A DNA stretch of 64,000 nt from Haladaptatus caseinilyticus. GTDB lineage: Archaea; Halobacteriota; Halobacteria; Halobacteriales; Haladaptataceae. The stretch spans positions 1,302,001 through 1,366,000 of the forward strand of contig NZ_CP111036.1 in NCBI RefSeq assembly GCF_026248685.1. Reading direction: 5' to 3'. Each line of letters starts with the position of its first letter. The first letter of the stretch is position 1. Position numbers and translations under genes: made by a program. Shown in pieces: positions 36,437 to 45,475 of the stretch. The notes under the pieces are model-generated. The model was given only the letters and a program-made list of their open reading frames with translations. It did not search any database and was not told the origin of the DNA.

Positions 36437-37362
36437 GCACACAAACTGAATCAAGCGAAACGGCAACCTCCCGCGGCTTTGTAGAGCGTCTGCGGGCCTC
36501 GCCGTTCCTCTCTGAACTCCTGTCGAATCGCCTCGCAGTTACCGGATTAGCAATCATCCTGTTCATGCTCGTGGTCGCCGTCTACGCTCGGCTGACGATC
36601 GACCTTACCGCTATCAAGCAGACACAGATCGGTTCCCAACCGAGTTTGGCCGCCCCGAGTGGGCAGTTCCTCTTCGGAACGAACCTGCAAGCACAAGACC
36701 TCTTCCCCCGTGTCCTCTACGGTGCGTGGTACGCGATGCTGTTCGGAACGGTCACGGTCAGTGCCTCGACGTTCCTCGGCGTCGGACTCGGTGTCGTTGC
36801 GTCCTACTACAGCGATCTCACGGACAACGTCATCATGCGGACGATGGACGTTCTGCTCGCGTTCCCGGCACTCCTGCTGTCGCTGGCACTGGTCGCCATC
36901 TTCCCCGACAAGTGGGGTCTCTGGCGCGCAGTCGCCGCATTGACGCTCGTGTATACGCCACGGTTCGCGCGTGTCGTCCGCGGTGCGGCACTGAAAGTGC
37001 TCGAAGACGAGTACATCGATGCGACAGTGGCGCTCGGGGCGAAGAACCCTCGCGTGCTGATTCGCCACGTTCTGCCGAATTGCCTCGCGCCGATTACGGT
37101 ACAGAGCACGCTCAACTTCGGCCTCGCCATCATCGACCTCGCGGCGCTCTCGTTCCTCGGGTTCGGTGCGGAAGCCGGAACCCCATCGTGGGGGCTCATG
37201 CTCTCGAACGGCGTCAAAAACGGCCTCTTCAGCGTCCCGAGCGCGTGGTGGTGGTCGTTCTTCCCCGGCCTATTCCTCGCCGTGACGGTGTTGGGATTCA
37301 ACCTACTCGGTGATGGGATGCGGGACGCGCTCGACCCGCGAATGCGTGAAACGGTGGACTGA
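36433..37362 (+). CDS. Peptide ABC transporter permease (DppC type)
   Basis: A 309-residue permease with the extended N-terminal cytoplasmic part of DppC/OppC (FVERLRASPFLSELLSNRLAV). The EAA loop is YIDATVALGAKNPRVLIRHVLPN, followed by LGFGAEAGTPSWGLML. It forms the second half of the channel. Its stop overlaps the next gene's start by one base. Confidence 0.92.
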   Translation: MSTQTESSETATSRGFVERLRASPFLSELLSNRLAVTGLAIILFMLVVAVYARLTIDLTAIKQTQIGSQPSLAAPSGQFLFGTNLQAQDLFPRVLYGAWYAMLFGTVTVSASTFLGVGLGVVASYYSDLTDNVIMRTMDVLLAFPALLLSLALVAIFPDKWGLWRAVAALTLVYTPRFARVVRGAALKVLEDEYIDATVALGAKNPRVLIRHVLPNCLAPITVQSTLNFGLAIIDLAALSFLGFGAEAGTPSWGLMLSNGVKNGLFSVPSAWWWSFFPGLFLAVTVLGFNLLGDGMRDALDPRMRETVD

Positions 37363-37718
37363 TGAACCTGTCCGGCTATCTTTTCCCGCGCGTTCGCCTC
37401 GTCTCTCGGTTCGCTCTCCGAGGGATAGCGCTCGGCGCTATCGGTGTTTTGCTCGTCGTCTTGTCCGGTGAAACGGTGGCGTTCGCCAGTCGAAAGGTGT
37501 TTTCCGTCGCGGCGCTCGCGTTCGGATTCGCACTGTTGGGTTGGTCCGGTTCCGTCTTCGCCGGAGAAGCCGTCGAAAGCATGAACGAACGCCTCGGTTC
37601 GAAATCCAACTGGACGGAGGCGGATTCTCGACGCGCGATGACAGTCATCGGCAGTACCGGTGCCGGATGGATGATCGGTGCAAGCGTGATGACGCTCGTC
37701 TTGCGAGCGGCATATTAG
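37362..37718 (+). CDS. Membrane protein coupled to the peptide transporter
   Basis: A 118-residue protein with three hydrophobic segments, about 20-38, 46-66 and 98-115, joined by a charged loop (VESMNERLGSKSNWTEADSRRAM). The start overlaps the DppC-type stop by one base (TGATG), so it is translated with the transporter. I do not recognise the family. It could be an accessory protein, but position is the only evidence. The loop composition differs from permease folds. Confidence 0.55.
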   Translation: MNLSGYLFPRVRLVSRFALRGIALGAIGVLLVVLSGETVAFASRKVFSVAALAFGFALLGWSGSVFAGEAVESMNERLGSKSNWTEADSRRAMTVIGSTGAGWMIGASVMTLVLRAAY

Positions 37719-37758
37719 GCCGTAAAGTTTTTAGCCACATATCATAATTGGGAGTGAT

Positions 37759-37977
37759 ATGGTCGTTCTCGAATCGACGTTCGTGGGGCTTCTCATCGCC
37801 GCAATCGGCGTCGCGGTAGCGACAAGACCACAACAAACATTTGAAATCAGACATAAGGTTGCGATCGCGTCAACGGGCGAACTCAGCGAATTCGGAACTG
37901 CACGATATCAAGCGTACGGGCTATTCTGTACGCTCATCGGGGTAACGATCGCGGTTATCCCGTTTTTTCTTCCGTAA
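37759..37977 (+). CDS. Small two-helix membrane protein
   Basis: A 72-residue protein with hydrophobic segments at about 6-21 and 53-70 and a polar middle (QQTFEIRHKVAIASTGELSEFG). It lies 40 bases after the transporter operon on the same strand; TTTAGCCACATATCATAATT upstream could be its own promoter. Function unknown. It resembles other short haloarchaeal membrane proteins of the same length. Confidence 0.55.
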   Translation: MVVLESTFVGLLIAAIGVAVATRPQQTFEIRHKVAIASTGELSEFGTARYQAYGLFCTLIGVTIAVIPFFLP

Positions 37978-38178
37978 GAGAACCGTATTCAGCCTCACCG
38001 ATCGTACCTGTAGTGTGACCGTGTGTACATTCTGCCCGAGTGACATTGGGCACATCAGCCCGTCTTCGTAGAGGAGCGCGTCGGTGAAACGAGGACACTC
38101 ACCGGTCAGTTCTGTAACGACGCTCGCTCCTCGACGCCCATCGAGGGTGAGGACCCCCTTACTGGTGCTTGCCGTCGG

Positions 38179-38805
38179 CTATAAACGCGATGCGAACCAC
38201 TCACCCGTGAGGTCAGCAACGGTCTCCAGCGTTCCCGGTTCCTCGAAGAGGTGTCCCGCGCCAGCCACGATTTCGAGTTCCTTTTCGCAGGTCAATCGAT
38301 CGTAGGCTTCTCGATTCAGTTCGAGTACTTGCTCGTCGCGTTCGCCAACGATGAACAGGGTCGGCGAAGAAACGTCGTCCAGTACCGCCGTGGCGAGGTC
38401 AACGCGCCCACCGCGCGACACGACTGCCTCGGTCGCAGGGCGGCGTGCCGCCGCACGAAGCGCGGCGGCCGCACCCGTACTGGACCCGAAGTAACCGAGG
38501 CGATACTCATCCGACCCCGCCTGCGCTTCGATCCATTCCGTGACCGTGACGAGACGGTCGGTCAACAGTTCGATATCGAACCGATTCTCGTAGGCGGTGT
38601 CTTCCGTCTCGGTGAGCAAGTCGAACAGGAGGGTACCGAGGCCAAACTCCTGCAGTCGCTCGGCCACGAAGTTGTTTCGCGGGCTTTTTCGACTGCTTCC
38701 GCTTCCGTGTGCGAACAGCACGATTCCGGATGCCCCCGCTGGAATCCGCAGATTTCCTTCGAGCCGAACGGTATCGACTGGAATCGTTATCTCCCCCTGT
38801 TGCAT
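38179..38805 (-). CDS. Alpha/beta hydrolase, dienelactone hydrolase-like
   Basis: A 208-residue cytosolic hydrolase. It has LFAHGSGSSRKSPRN (oxyanion region), the nucleophile Ser in GYFGSSTGAA (GxSxG-like), Asp in VGERDEQV and the catalytic His in AGAGHLFEEPG. Size fits the dienelactone hydrolase/YqkD-like group. Such proteins cleave esters or lactones; the substrate is unknown. It is the downstream member of the minus-strand block that also includes the nucleotidyltransferase, 50 bases upstream. Confidence 0.85.
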   Translation of the reverse strand: MQQGEITIPVDTVRLEGNLRIPAGASGIVLFAHGSGSSRKSPRNNFVAERLQEFGLGTLLFDLLTETEDTAYENRFDIELLTDRLVTVTEWIEAQAGSDEYRLGYFGSSTGAAAALRAAARRPATEAVVSRGGRVDLATAVLDDVSSPTLFIVGERDEQVLELNREAYDRLTCEKELEIVAGAGHLFEEPGTLETVADLTGEWFASRL

Positions 38806-38855
38806 GGCACGTCATTATTCGACTCGCGAGCGAGTAATCGTGACGGCTCGATATC

Positions 38856-39563
38856 TCAGCGAAGTCGTTGCTCCGCCATCTCTCGCTCCTCGGGTGTATT
38901 GATGTTGACTGACCATCCGTCCGTCGTCATCGCTCGCATCGTCCTTTCATCCACGAACCGCTGAATCGCTTCGGCGAGTTCGTACTCGCCCCGGGAGGAT
39001 AGCTCCGTGTCCGCACAGGCGTCGAACATCGCTTGACTGTAAACGGCGAACCCCGCCGCGACGAGACTCGGATTTGGTGGGTCGTCCGGTTCCTTCTCGA
39101 TTCCGAGCAGTTCGCCGCCCTCGTTCACGTCACAGATCGCCTTTACGCGCGCTTCCTCCGTCGAGACGAACTCGACTTGCTGTACGGCATCGACTGCGTC
39201 CTCACGTTGCCGTTCGAGGAGTGGACGGAGGTCGGACTGAATCACGCAATCTCCGTCCATACACATGAAGTCGCCTTCGACACGGGGTTCGGCCTGTCGA
39301 AGTGCGTGTGCCATCCCCAACTGCTCATCCTGCCAGACGTAGGTTATCGGCACGCTGGCAAACGATTCTCCATAGTACTCCCGAATTTTCTCCCCCTCGT
39401 AGCCGATGACGACAACGAGTTCGTCGGCATCGAGTTCGACCAACGTCCCGAAACAGCGCGTGAGAATCGGTGCTCCGGCCACTTCGACTAACGCCTTCGG
39501 CTTTTCGTCGGTCAACGGTCGGAGGCGGGTCCCCTTTCCAGCAGCGAGGACGACTGCTTGCAT
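38856..39563 (-). CDS. Sugar-phosphate nucleotidylyltransferase
   Basis: A 235-residue single-domain nucleotidyltransferase. It starts QAVVLAAGKGTRLRPLTDEKPKALVEV, the GxGTRL nucleotide loop and the PKAL segment that define the family, then GDCVIQSDL for metal binding. It should couple a sugar-1-phosphate to a nucleoside triphosphate, giving an activated sugar for N-glycan, S-layer or exopolysaccharide synthesis. No hexapeptide acyltransferase domain follows. It is upstream of the hydrolase and downstream of dihydroorotase on the minus strand. Similar haloarchaeal enzymes include AglF. Confidence 0.88.
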   Translation of the reverse strand: MQAVVLAAGKGTRLRPLTDEKPKALVEVAGAPILTRCFGTLVELDADELVVVIGYEGEKIREYYGESFASVPITYVWQDEQLGMAHALRQAEPRVEGDFMCMDGDCVIQSDLRPLLERQREDAVDAVQQVEFVSTEEARVKAICDVNEGGELLGIEKEPDDPPNPSLVAAGFAVYSQAMFDACADTELSSRGEYELAEAIQRFVDERTMRAMTTDGWSVNINTPEEREMAEQRLR

Positions 39564-39633
39564 GATCGTGTATTTCGATTGAACAAACTTGAATTATGGT
39601 GCGATGGACGGGGTGCCCGTAAACGCGGGACTC

Positions 39634-40911
39634 TCAGGCGCGAACGTTCTCGCCGACCGCCTCCCCGAACTCACCGTCTTCGAACACGACGTTCCCGCGA
39701 ACCATCGTCAGTTCGGGAAACACGCCCATTCTCCCCTCGAACGGCGTCCAACCGCATTTCGAGTGCAGGCCGTCGCCCCGAATTTCGCGACTCTCGTCAG
39801 GGTCAACCAGTACGAGGTCGGCCATCCGTCCTTCTTCGATACGCCCCTTTCGCGGCAAACCGAACACCTTCGACGGATTTCGGGCGGTGAGGTCGGCCAC
39901 ACGGTCGTAACTCAGATTTCCGTTGCGGGCTTCTTCGAGCAGTAGCGGGAGCATCGTTTCGACGCCCGGGACGCCGCTCGGTGCGTCCCAGATACCCGCG
40001 TCCTTCTCGTCTCGGGTGTGGGGTGCATGGTCGGTCGCAATCATATCGACCGTTCCGTCCGCCACACGTGCGAACACTTCCTCGCGTCGCTTTTCGCTCC
40101 GAAGTGGTGGGTTCATCCGTCCGAACGTCCCGAGTTCGTCGAGGTCGTCACGCGAGAGGAACAGGTGGTGGGGTGTCACCTCACAGGTCGCCCCGATTTC
40201 GTGTGCCGCATCGATGCCCTCCGGCGTGCTGGTGTGGGCGATGTGTAGCCGCCCACCGAGTTCCTTACCGATTTCACAGGCACGCTCGACGGCGGCGGCC
40301 TCGGCCGTCGCCGTTCGGTAGGCACTCCACGCGTCGGCATCATCGTCGTCGCGCGATTTCGCGTCTTCGTCGAACAAGTCAGCGTCCTCGGCGTGAACCG
40401 TCACGACGACGTAATCGTCGGTGGCACGTTCGACCGCTTCGCGGAAGAGTTCCTCCTCGATACCCATCTTCCCGGTCGAATCGGCGAGAAATACCTCGCC
40501 CAACGCGAGAATCGGGCGGGCGAACAGCGACTCCGGCTCCCAGTCCGGTGTGACGCCACCGTTGATTCCGTAATCGACATATGATGCTGTCGCCAGTTCG
40601 GCTTTTTCGTCGAACGAGTCGCCGTCCACCGTCGGCGGGTTCGTGTTCGGCTGATCAACGACGGTCGTGACCCCACCTGCGGCGGCGCTCATACTCCCCG
40701 TCTCCCACGTCTCCTTGTGGGAGAAGCCGGGCTGTCGAAAGTGAACATGGGCGTCGATTGCCCCCGGTAAAAGCAACTTTCCGGTCGCGTCGATTTGTTC
40801 CCCGGACTCCGTCAGCGAGGACCCGATTGCGGAAATCCGTCCCGCCTCGGTGTCGATGCGAACGTCCCGCTTGTTCCCGTCCGCGAGCGTCGCGTTCCGA
40901 ATCGTAAGCAT
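39634..40911 (-). CDS. pyrC: Dihydroorotase
   Basis: A 425-residue amidohydrolase, the third enzyme of pyrimidine synthesis, closing N-carbamoyl-aspartate to dihydroorotate. Zinc ligands are the HxH in DAHVHFRQPGFSH, and ATDHAPHTRDEK supplies the final Asp. LPGAID and GVPGVETMLPLLL are also typical of the family. The start at 40911 (MLTIRNATLADG) is chosen because the in-frame extension beyond it runs into the antisense of the lipoate ligase gene. Next to the lipoate ligase-like gene on the same strand (25 bases). Confidence 0.93.
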   Translation of the reverse strand: MLTIRNATLADGNKRDVRIDTEAGRISAIGSSLTESGEQIDATGKLLLPGAIDAHVHFRQPGFSHKETWETGSMSAAAGGVTTVVDQPNTNPPTVDGDSFDEKAELATASYVDYGINGGVTPDWEPESLFARPILALGEVFLADSTGKMGIEEELFREAVERATDDYVVVTVHAEDADLFDEDAKSRDDDDADAWSAYRTATAEAAAVERACEIGKELGGRLHIAHTSTPEGIDAAHEIGATCEVTPHHLFLSRDDLDELGTFGRMNPPLRSEKRREEVFARVADGTVDMIATDHAPHTRDEKDAGIWDAPSGVPGVETMLPLLLEEARNGNLSYDRVADLTARNPSKVFGLPRKGRIEEGRMADLVLVDPDESREIRGDGLHSKCGWTPFEGRMGVFPELTMVRGNVVFEDGEFGEAVGENVRA

Positions 40912-40936
40912 ACTGGCCACTGTTTCGGGAAGCGTC

Positions 40937-41626
40937 CTAAGTCTCTCGGTCGCCAATGTGTTCGACCATCGTCTCCTCCTCGCCGACGAGCATGGCTTCG
41001 ATGGTTTGGATAACGCGGTCGGGGTCGGCATCCCCGTCAGCGTTTGCGATGCTACCGACGGAGTCCGAGTCGAACGGCACGCCGAGTGTCGCATAAATCG
41101 GGTCGAGCACTCCCGCGATTTCGTCGTGGTCGTCCACGACGACGACCCCGGAGACGAGCGCCGCCCCGGTTCGAACCCGCTGTGCGACGCCCGCGAGTTT
41201 TCCCTTCCACTGGAGCGAGTAGTCACCGGGACAGAACGACCGCGGCGGTTCGCCCCGTTGGGCAGGGACGCCGAGTCGCCAGAAGGCACGCTGAACCGCT
41301 TCGGTGGTCTCGGCGTACCGCTCCTCCATTCCTGTCCGAATATCGGACAGCGGGACGGTGTGAGCGAACGCGACCGTCGTACCAGTGTACGCGACGGCGC
41401 GTCCGCCGACGCTTCGTTCGACGGGTTCGAATCCACACGTTTCGGCGACGGATTTGGCTACGTCGAATTCGTCGGCGCGAGCATCCCGTCGTCCGAACGC
41501 GATCTGTCTATGTGGTGTCCACACTCGAACGGCAGCCTCGCCACTCTCTGCGGTCTCGGTGAGCATCGCGGCAGTGACCGCTCGGTCGTCGTCTCGTGTC
41601 TCGGCCCGGCCACGAAGCACGCGCAT
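40937..41626 (-). CDS. Lipoate-protein ligase A family protein
   Basis: A 229-residue BPL/LplA-type protein. The RSVGGRAVAYTGTTVAF segment is the lipoate-adenylate binding site (RRxxGGxxV). FCPGDYSLQWKGKLAGVAQR carries the conserved lysine that coordinates lipoyl-AMP. Only the catalytic domain is present, as in archaeal LplA that needs a separate partner. It joins lipoate, or a related acid, to enzymes such as the glycine cleavage H protein. The ATG at 41626 is chosen because the upstream extension is not acidic. Confidence 0.82.
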   Translation of the reverse strand: MRVLRGRAETRDDDRAVTAAMLTETAESGEAAVRVWTPHRQIAFGRRDARADEFDVAKSVAETCGFEPVERSVGGRAVAYTGTTVAFAHTVPLSDIRTGMEERYAETTEAVQRAFWRLGVPAQRGEPPRSFCPGDYSLQWKGKLAGVAQRVRTGAALVSGVVVVDDHDEIAGVLDPIYATLGVPFDSDSVGSIANADGDADPDRVIQTIEAMLVGEEETMVEHIGDRET

Positions 41627-41679
41627 AGCACCCCATTGTAACCCGATGTATGTAAACGCTCTCGGTCCGGAATGGATCC

Positions 41680-42537
41680 ATGGTCGGGCTTCCACCGGCG
41701 GTACTCGCGCGCTATCCACGTTTTTCGCTCTACAACTCGCCGTATACTGCCCACGATGAGGGCTGTGCCATCGACTTGTATCCTGGCAGTCAAACGGGAA
41801 GCGAAGCGTCCCGCGAGACATGCGCCCCGAGTCCTGTTGCTGGCGAGGTCGTCGATACCCGAACGGTGACTGCACCCCGAAAACCCTACGCCGTGGCACA
41901 CGACTACCTCATCGTCGTTGATACTGGTGAGTATCTGGCGCGGATGCTTCACGTCGAACCGACCGTCGAACCCGGTGACATCGTCGAAGTCGGTGACTCG
42001 TTGGGCGAGATGGTCCGGTCGGGATTCTTTGCGCCGTGGGTCGCAAACCACATCCATCTCGGATTTCGCCCTCGAGATTCGGACCCGGTCCGGGCCTCAG
42101 GGTCGCTTCCAATCGACCTGTCGGTCGAAATCGAACCCCTCGCGTGGGATGGTACGGGCCGCGTCGTCGAGACGGGCGAGACGTTCGTCGTTCTCGACTC
42201 ACCGGCGCACCCTGCACCCGGCGAACGATTCGCGGGAATTGCTGGCGTCGGGGGTCCCGATAGTACCGTGCTGGACGGCGGACTGCCACACTACGAGGGA
42301 GGAGGAGCGCTGTGCGTGAGTGATGACAGTCCGCAGAACGTCGTGTCGCTCGCCGGTTCACCCGTCGGTGTGGCTAACGGACGAACCGTGACGTGGAACG
42401 ACGTGGAGATTCGTGCAAACGGAACGTCAATCACCGGTCTCTCGTTGTTCGTCTCGCGCGAGCAGTTCGGCGCGAAACTCGTTCATCCGGGCCACGATTT
42501 CTCCGTCGGTGACTCGGTTTCGGTAAGTATCCGGTGA
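41680..42537 (+). CDS. M23-like (duplicated hybrid motif) protein, cytosolic
   Basis: A 285-residue protein with a hybrid-motif fold related to M23 peptidases. A first metal-site segment reads AHDEGCAIDLYPG, followed by the strand PVAGEVVDTR, MLHVEPTVEPGDIVEVGDSLG and the second site WVANHIHLGFRPR with HxH. No signal peptide or membrane anchor is visible, which is unusual for M23 peptidases, and archaea have no murein. The C-terminal ~100 residues form a second beta-rich part. It may be a catalytically different or regulatory relative. It diverges from the lipoate ligase gene. Confidence 0.6.
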   Translation: MVGLPPAVLARYPRFSLYNSPYTAHDEGCAIDLYPGSQTGSEASRETCAPSPVAGEVVDTRTVTAPRKPYAVAHDYLIVVDTGEYLARMLHVEPTVEPGDIVEVGDSLGEMVRSGFFAPWVANHIHLGFRPRDSDPVRASGSLPIDLSVEIEPLAWDGTGRVVETGETFVVLDSPAHPAPGERFAGIAGVGGPDSTVLDGGLPHYEGGGALCVSDDSPQNVVSLAGSPVGVANGRTVTWNDVEIRANGTSITGLSLFVSREQFGAKLVHPGHDFSVGDSVSVSIR

Positions 42538-42606
42538 AATTTGGCTTTCTCGGATAGAGAGCGCGTTCGCTACGCTCCCGATCCTGCATCTTCGGGTCGT
42601 TGCTGG

Positions 42607-43197
42607 CTACTGCGTCCGGTTTTGATACTCGCTTTTCAGCCGCTGGTATTTTTCATCGTGGCGGATCTGGTCCCACCTTCGCTTAAAAACCTTCGCTGCC
42701 GCTCTTTTTTTCGGGTCCGCCCACCGTTTCGGCTCGCGTTCGTCGCCATTGTCGTCGTATTTTTCCCCGCCGGGGTACTTCGCATAGCGCATCGCCCGCG
42801 TGAACCCCATCTGACAGTATTTCCGCGCCATATCCATCCCCACGAAATCATCGTTTTCCCGGTACGTTTCGTACTGCTCGAAGAGTTTCTCGGCGGATTC
42901 GCGCGCCGATTCCGGGTCGGCGTACGACCAGTGAGGGAGGAGTTCCGATTTGTACGGTTCGACTTTAAAAACGCCCTTCTCGGTTCGACCGATTTCGTAG
43001 TTTTCGCCGTACTTCTCGGGATGGTCGCGGTAGTTCACGTCGTCCTCGGGGTTGTCATCTTCCGTCACTGGTTCGGGTTCGGTTTGGAAAGGGTTGGTTC
43101 GTTCGGCTGTTTCGGCGGGGTCCTCCTTCGATCGTCGTGATACTTCCTGGCGAAAAAACACGCGCCTACTCGAACTCGATGTCCTCCAATTTCGCAC
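42607..43197 (-). CDS. DUF4385 family protein
   Basis: A 196-residue soluble protein. The core YEIGRTEKGVFKVEPYKSELLPHW, then ARESAEKLFEQY, FVGMDMARKYCQMGFTRAMRYA and the C-terminal AAAKVFKRRWDQIRHDEKY match DUF4385 as I know it, a family also found in bacteria and phages. Function unknown. The first ~40 residues (MRNWRTSSSS...) are atypical and overlap the nicotinamidase-like gene by 32 bases; a GTG at 43068 would give a shorter 153-residue form that begins just before the conserved part. Confidence 0.7.
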   Translation of the reverse strand: MRNWRTSSSSRRVFFRQEVSRRSKEDPAETAERTNPFQTEPEPVTEDDNPEDDVNYRDHPEKYGENYEIGRTEKGVFKVEPYKSELLPHWSYADPESARESAEKLFEQYETYRENDDFVGMDMARKYCQMGFTRAMRYAKYPGGEKYDDNGDEREPKRWADPKKRAAAKVFKRRWDQIRHDEKYQRLKSEYQNRTQ

Positions 43198-43738
43198 CCT
43201 CCCCGAACAACCACGCGGAGTGTTCGATGGCGTATTCCTTGTGTCCCTCTTCGATGTAGCCCACGGCGTCCTCTACGATGACGGGTTTGAAATCCCGTAG
43301 TCCGGCACTTCCGGCGGTGTGGAGGACGCAGACGTTAGCCAATGTTCCACAAATAAGCAAGTCGTTGATGCCGTGAGCATCCAAATACCCTTCGAGGTCG
43401 GTCTGATAGAAGGCGTCGTAGGTGTATTTCGTTACGATGTGGTCGTCCTCGTGCACGTCGAGTTCGTCCACGATTTCCGTCTCCCATGTTCCCTCAACGA
43501 CGTGTTCTCCCCAGCGTTCGAACTCGTCATAGTAATGGTTCCCCTCGAACTGATCCGGTGGGTGAACGTCACGGGTGAAGACGACTGCTGCACCCGCTTC
43601 GCGCGCGCGAGAAAGTAGTGCCTGAATCGTGTCGGTAACCTCCTCGCTGCCTGGTGCGTAGAGGCTTCCGTCCGGATGGCAGAACCCGTTTTGCATATCG
43701 ACGACGACGACTGCCGTCGAATCTGGGTCGAAGTTCAT
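43166..43738 (-). CDS. Isochorismatase-family hydrolase, nicotinamidase-like
   Basis: A 190-residue cysteine hydrolase. The catalytic triad is Asp in VVVDMQNGF, Lys in HIVTKYTYDAF and Cys in LANVCVLHTA. FTRDVHPPDQFEGNH contains the DxH and following His that bind zinc in nicotinamidases (PncA), which favours nicotinamide deamidation over isochorismate cleavage. The ATG at 43738 precedes the first strand. Nicotinate phosphoribosyltransferase is encoded 1.7 kb away, completing a salvage route. Confidence 0.78.
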   Translation of the reverse strand: MNFDPDSTAVVVVDMQNGFCHPDGSLYAPGSEEVTDTIQALLSRAREAGAAVVFTRDVHPPDQFEGNHYYDEFERWGEHVVEGTWETEIVDELDVHEDDHIVTKYTYDAFYQTDLEGYLDAHGINDLLICGTLANVCVLHTAGSAGLRDFKPVIVEDAVGYIEEGHKEYAIEHSAWLFGEGAKLEDIEFE

Positions 43739-43812
43739 ACTGGTTCTAGGGAATGTATGCACCAAACGATTTCGGAGGTCGCCGACTTGTCGTATCTCAT
43801 CACTTTCACGAC

Positions 43813-43821
43813 CTTTTTTAC
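43813..43821 (+). promoter_or_regulatory. TATA box for the Hvo_1808-like gene
   Basis: CTTTTTTAC lies about 29-37 bases before the ATG at 43850, consistent with a leaderless or near-leaderless transcript. Confidence 0.4.
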
Positions 43822-43849
43822 ACAGTAGTTCCAGGTGTCTGCTACAGGA

Positions 43850-45355
43850 ATGCGAACGATTACCGCTGTCGCGGTTGCTCTTATGCTCGTGCTAGCGGGG
43901 TGCTCATCGGCACCCGGTGACGATACGACCACGAGTGGACCCGACGTGACGAACACGACGCAGGACCCCGGAACCACAGCTCCACCGGGTGAAAAGAAGG
44001 CAATTCACCCGGCCGACCCCGACGACGACGTCTTGGGATGGGAGGAAGGCTACTGGTTCAACGAGACGATCTCCGTCACACGGGACGACGGGTTGAACGA
44101 GTCGGAACTAGACGCCGTCGTCAGTCGGTCAATGGCTCGCGTCGAAAAAATCCGAGATTTGGAATTCGAAAGGAAGGTTCCCGTGAAAGTCATTTCGCGC
44201 GACCAGTTCCGCAGTGAGCAAGACAACCAGACGACGCCGCCGAAGCGTAGGCTGTTCGATAACGTCAAGTTCGAGGCGTTGATGATGATCGACGAATCGA
44301 CCGACTCGATTGCGGTGCAGAGTCGGAACTCCGGATCGTCGGTCGGCGGCTACTACAGTCCTGGCAAGGAATCCATCGTCATCATCTCGAACAACCAGAC
44401 GTCGCCCAAGATGAACGAGATTACACTGTCTCAGGAGCTGTTCCACGCGCTTCAAGACCAGACGTTCGACCTCAAATCGTTCGACCAATCCACTCGAGAA
44501 CGCCACAACGCTATCGATGGCGTCATCGAGGGCGACGGTAACTATCTCGATTATCTCTACGAACAACGATGTAACAGCGAATGGAAAGGAACGTGCCTCA
44601 TGTCGGACAAAAGCGAGAGCAGTGGTGGCGGCCAACTCGCCAACATCGGCCCGTATCTCGTCAAATATCAACCGTACAGCGATGGCCCACCGTTCGTGAA
44701 GCGAATTCACGAAAAACAGGGCTGGAAGGGTGTCAACGACCTCTATAAAAACCCGCCAGCCAGTACGGAACAAGTCATCCATCCGAAAAAATACCCGAAC
44801 GACAAGCCCGCACAGATTACCGTGCGGGATACGACCAGCAACGGCTGGAAACGTCTGAAACCGAAGGGTCGTCCGAACTTCGGCGAAGTCGGCGAAGCGG
44901 GCATCTTCTCGATGCTCATGTACCCCTACTACGAGAGTCAGGGAAGTACCCAGATCCTTCCTGCCCGAAAGTTCTTCAACATGAACAACGAGGGAAAACT
45001 GAAAGAGTTCGACCCGCTGAACTATCGGAGCAAGGCAACGAACGGCTGGGATGGCGACAAAATAGTCGTATACACGAACGACGATACGGCTACAAACGAA
45101 ACCGGATACGTCTTCAAGACGAAGTGGGACTCGAAAAAAGACGCCACCGAATTCGTGGATGCGTATAAGAAACTGCTCAACTATCGGAATGCAAAGCAGG
45201 TCGATAGCAAACAAAACACGTGGCGGGTTCCCGATAGCACTGGATTCGGCGACGCCTTCTATATCCAGCAAAACGGCGACACCGTCGTCATCGTGAATGC
45301 GCCCACAGTGAGCGATCTCTCCGACGTTCGACACGGCTCCGCACCGAACGCATAG
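43850..45355 (+). CDS. Hvo_1808-like surface lipoprotein
   Basis: A 501-residue exported protein with a hydrophobic signal and an LAGC lipobox, followed by a Thr-rich linker and a long ectodomain. It resembles the family annotated Hvo_1808 surface protein: GWEEGYWFNETISV near the start, VVSRSMARVEKIRDLEF, and SQELFHALQDQTFDL, in which the latter aligns with metallopeptidase-like helices (E-x2-H-x-x-x-D) but lacks a full HExxH. Several sequons (NNQT, NETG) support surface location. Function unknown. It sits between the nicotinamidase-like and NAPRT genes, without clear metabolic link. Confidence 0.75.
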   Translation: MRTITAVAVALMLVLAGCSSAPGDDTTTSGPDVTNTTQDPGTTAPPGEKKAIHPADPDDDVLGWEEGYWFNETISVTRDDGLNESELDAVVSRSMARVEKIRDLEFERKVPVKVISRDQFRSEQDNQTTPPKRRLFDNVKFEALMMIDESTDSIAVQSRNSGSSVGGYYSPGKESIVIISNNQTSPKMNEITLSQELFHALQDQTFDLKSFDQSTRERHNAIDGVIEGDGNYLDYLYEQRCNSEWKGTCLMSDKSESSGGGQLANIGPYLVKYQPYSDGPPFVKRIHEKQGWKGVNDLYKNPPASTEQVIHPKKYPNDKPAQITVRDTTSNGWKRLKPKGRPNFGEVGEAGIFSMLMYPYYESQGSTQILPARKFFNMNNEGKLKEFDPLNYRSKATNGWDGDKIVVYTNDDTATNETGYVFKTKWDSKKDATEFVDAYKKLLNYRNAKQVDSKQNTWRVPDSTGFGDAFYIQQNGDTVVIVNAPTVSDLSDVRHGSAPNA

Positions 45356-45475
45356 TTCTCGCGTTCGTTTTTGATTGGCTGATTTCGTTCTCGATTCGAA
45401 GGTGTACTATCGACAAACCCGGTGCTTTTTCGCTGTCGCGGGGAAACTCCCCAGTATGAGCAACAGGTGGTTCGC

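Noticed and set aside
38017-38073. A short GTG-started frame with CTFC-like cysteines after the transporter region.
   Set aside because: No promoter, no coupling to a following plus-strand gene and poor codon use.
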